Below the pieces are notes generated by a model. That model worked only from the letters and a program-made list of their open reading frames with translations. It was not told where the DNA came from and did no database searches. The position numbers and the translations under genes are program-made. Below, one piece after another: positions 62,229 through 64,000 of a DNA stretch of 64,000 bases; the stretch's first letter is position 1; each line of letters starts with the position of its first letter. The DNA is taken from the NCBI GenBank assembly GCA_963675945.1, contig OY780932.1:806001-870000 (forward strand), given 5' to 3'. This DNA comes from G963556115 sp963675945. Lineage in GTDB: Bacteria > Planctomycetota > SZUA-567.

Positions 62229-64000
62229 TATCCTGCTCCTCCACCATACCTCTGTAATGCTTCCTCAAGCTCCTGGGTCAGCCCCGGCAACCGTCCTGCC
62301 GCAATCTCCGCGCGCAAGCCTTTCGCCTCTTCTTTAGTCTCTTTAATCATCGCAAAATCTTCAACAATATCCAGAACTTTTAGTTCCGGTAATCCATGCT
62401 GCCGTACCCCGAGAAATTCCCCCGGTCCACGCAAACGCAGATCCTCCTGCGCAATAACAAAGCCATCAGACGTATTTACCAGAACCGCCAGACGCTCACT
62501 CGCACTCTGGTGCTTTGCATCCGAGAGCATAATGAAATACCCCTGTTCCGACCCGCGTCCAACTCTGCCGCGCAACTGATGCAATTGAGCCAGGCCAAAT
62601 CTATTGGCATGCAATACAACCATGGTATTGGCATTCTTGACATCTACTCCAACCTCAATCACCACCGTACTTATAAGGATATTGATCTCATTGCTACGAA
62701 ACTTATCCATCAATGCCAGCTGCTCCTGCCGCTTCATCTTCCCATGCATCAGACCTACAGCATAATCGGAGAATTCACCATGCGCCAGATCTTCATACGC
62801 CTCTTTTGCAGACACCAGATCGCTCTCTTCATTCTCCTCAAGTAACGGACTCACGATATATGCCTGCCTGCCCAGCCCCAGTTCCTTACGCACAAAACTC
62901 CAAACCTGCTGTTGGCTGCTGCTAGGATAGAGTTGGGTCTTTACCGGCTTTCGCCCCGGGGGCAGACCGTCAATTACACTGACATCAAGATCGCCATACA
63001 CCGTCAGTGCCAGACTTCTTGGAATCGGTGTCGCCGTCAGCACCATAGTATCAGGCCTAATCCCTTTACTCACCAGACTCTGACGCTGCTCTACGCCAAA
63101 TTTATGCTGTTCATCGATAACCACCAGCCCCAAATTTTTAAATTCAACATCTTCCTGAATAACCGAGTGAGTAGCAATAAGGATATCGATTCCCCCACAA
63201 GCCAGTTCGGTCTTGAGCAAGTCACGCTCACGCTTGGTAATTCCACTGGTCAATAGCTTGACCCGTACGCTGGAGCGCTCACTGCTCTGCAGAAAACCGA
63301 TGATCGTCTGAAAATGCTGCCGTGCCAATAGCGCCGTAGGAGCCATCATGGCGACCTGAGCCTTCCCCGCAACCGCCACCAACATGGCAACGAAAGCAAC
63401 CGCCGTCTTACCGCTGCCGACATCACCCTGCACCAACCTGTGCATCGGTTTAGAACTCTGCATATCTGCGACAATCTCGCCAATAACCTTATCCTGAGCC
63501 GGAGTAAGTCTGAATGGGAACAACCTCCTGATTCTCTCACTCAGTACCCTGGAATAACTGAAACTCCTGCCGGGATATGCCATCTCAAACCCTTCTCGCC
63601 TGAGCAGAATTACCAACTGCATCAGCATCGCCTCATCATAAGCCAGACGCCGTACAGCCTCTTTCCTCGCCTCATCCGAATCCGGAAAGTGCATATTTCT
63701 AACCGCCTCAGCTCTCGCCATAAGATCGTGGCTGCGCAGATAATCCTCGGTATACAGTTCAGCTAACAGCCCTATGCCGGCTTTCAGAGCCATATCCATA
63801 ACCCGTCGCCAGATAGTCTGAGTCAACTTTCCAGTACAGGGATATAACGGAACCATTCTGCCTACGCTGAGCAGTTCCTGAGTAAATACCCCATCTTCCG
63901 GTACAATCTCATACTGAGGATGGCTGATCTTGAGGGTTCTGCCTTCACGCTCAAATTTACCGTAAACAATAAGCGTCTTACCCTCTATCTTCTCCCGCAC
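62228..64000 (-). CDS. recG: ATP-dependent DNA helicase RecG (5' end beyond window)
   Basis: 590 residues visible, C-terminal part. RecG regresses stalled replication forks. Seen: part of the wedge/OB domain (KISHPQYEIV, GRMVPLYPCTGKLTQ), Walker A VQGDVGSGKTAVAF, MAPTALLARQH, the DEQH box in VIDEQHKFGVEQRQ, LTATPIPRSLALTVYGDLD, STVVIEVGVDV and LHQLRGRVGRG, then ADAKHQSASERL-like region. The family is ~680-700 residues, so about 100 residues lie outside. The frame is open to the window edge. Confidence 0.95.
   Translation of the reverse strand: MREKIEGKTLIVYGKFEREGRTLKISHPQYEIVPEDGVFTQELLSVGRMVPLYPCTGKLTQTIWRRVMDMALKAGIGLLAELYTEDYLRSHDLMARAEAVRNMHFPDSDEARKEAVRRLAYDEAMLMQLVILLRREGFEMAYPGRSFSYSRVLSERIRRLFPFRLTPAQDKVIGEIVADMQSSKPMHRLVQGDVGSGKTAVAFVAMLVAVAGKAQVAMMAPTALLARQHFQTIIGFLQSSERSSVRVKLLTSGITKRERDLLKTELACGGIDILIATHSVIQEDVEFKNLGLVVIDEQHKFGVEQRQSLVSKGIRPDTMVLTATPIPRSLALTVYGDLDVSVIDGLPPGRKPVKTQLYPSSSQQQVWSFVRKELGLGRQAYIVSPLLEENEESDLVSAKEAYEDLAHGEFSDYAVGLMHGKMKRQEQLALMDKFRSNEINILISTVVIEVGVDVKNANTMVVLHANRFGLAQLHQLRGRVGRGSEQGYFIMLSDAKHQSASERLAVLVNTSDGFVIAQEDLRLRGPGEFLGVRQHGLPELKVLDIVEDFAMIKETKEEAKGLRAEIAAGRLPGLTQELEEALQRYGGGAG

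Overview
The window reads as chromosome of a flagellated, Gram-negative-type bacterium with an anaerobic or microaerophilic lifestyle. The envelope type is inferred from an RND efflux pump, periplasmic binding proteins and a lipoprotein. The lifestyle is inferred from a flavodiiron protein, a rubrerythrin-like protein and a rubredoxin in one cluster. Genes are densely packed, many overlap by a few bases, and core genes look like single-copy housekeeping genes. I cannot assign a phylum from sequence alone. An archaeal-type PurO, an unusually long NAD+ DNA ligase and an unusual flagellin suggest a lineage away from the well-studied Proteobacteria and Firmicutes.

Positions 1-9938 are the most unusual part. 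Three complete Sel1-repeat genes on the + strand share almost identical promoters and N-termini. Each is paired tail to tail with a minus-strand reading frame. Two of those frames are short and carry a ~296 bp block that is nearly identical to a block near the 3' end of a 992-codon gene (6960-9938). After the block the tails differ. I read this as a cassette array: one full-length gene with a polymorphic C-terminus, two silent orphan C-terminal tips, a Sel1 partner for each, and one deletion scar. The layout resembles polymorphic toxin-immunity loci, but no known toxin domain is visible. An insertion sequence with clear inverted repeats and a 7 bp target duplication sits between the full-length gene and its probable Sel1 partner.

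Positions 10.4-15.3 kb hold a flagellin with a long leader that could be CsrA-controlled, a Gfo/Idh/MocA oxidoreductase and an unrecognised acidic 624-residue protein. Positions 15.7-22.9 kb hold a two-gene signalling unit: a REC-kinase-REC protein and a giant hybrid kinase with three periplasmic-binding-protein-like sensor modules. Positions 22.9-28.3 kb (all minus) hold ligA, purE, purO and hemL. Divergently, 28.4-35.6 kb hold a cobA-hemD fusion, a TPR protein, mnmA and a large exported DUF3857/transglutaminase-like protein. Then come asd, an HD-GYP phosphodiesterase with a Cache sensor, a small conserved protein, an aminotransferase, the oxygen/NO detoxification cluster (42.6-44.5 kb), a U32 peptidase-family protein with a CheY-like regulator, and tRNA-Pro(TGG).

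Positions 47.1-52.3 kb form an RND efflux operon with its TetR-family regulator and two operators over a consensus-like promoter. Positions 52.5-59.1 kb form a monosaccharide transport locus: a ChvE/GguA/GguB-type ABC transporter, and divergently a DeoR-family regulator with a partly degenerate second ATPase. The right end holds tex, a lipoprotein and recG, which runs off the window.
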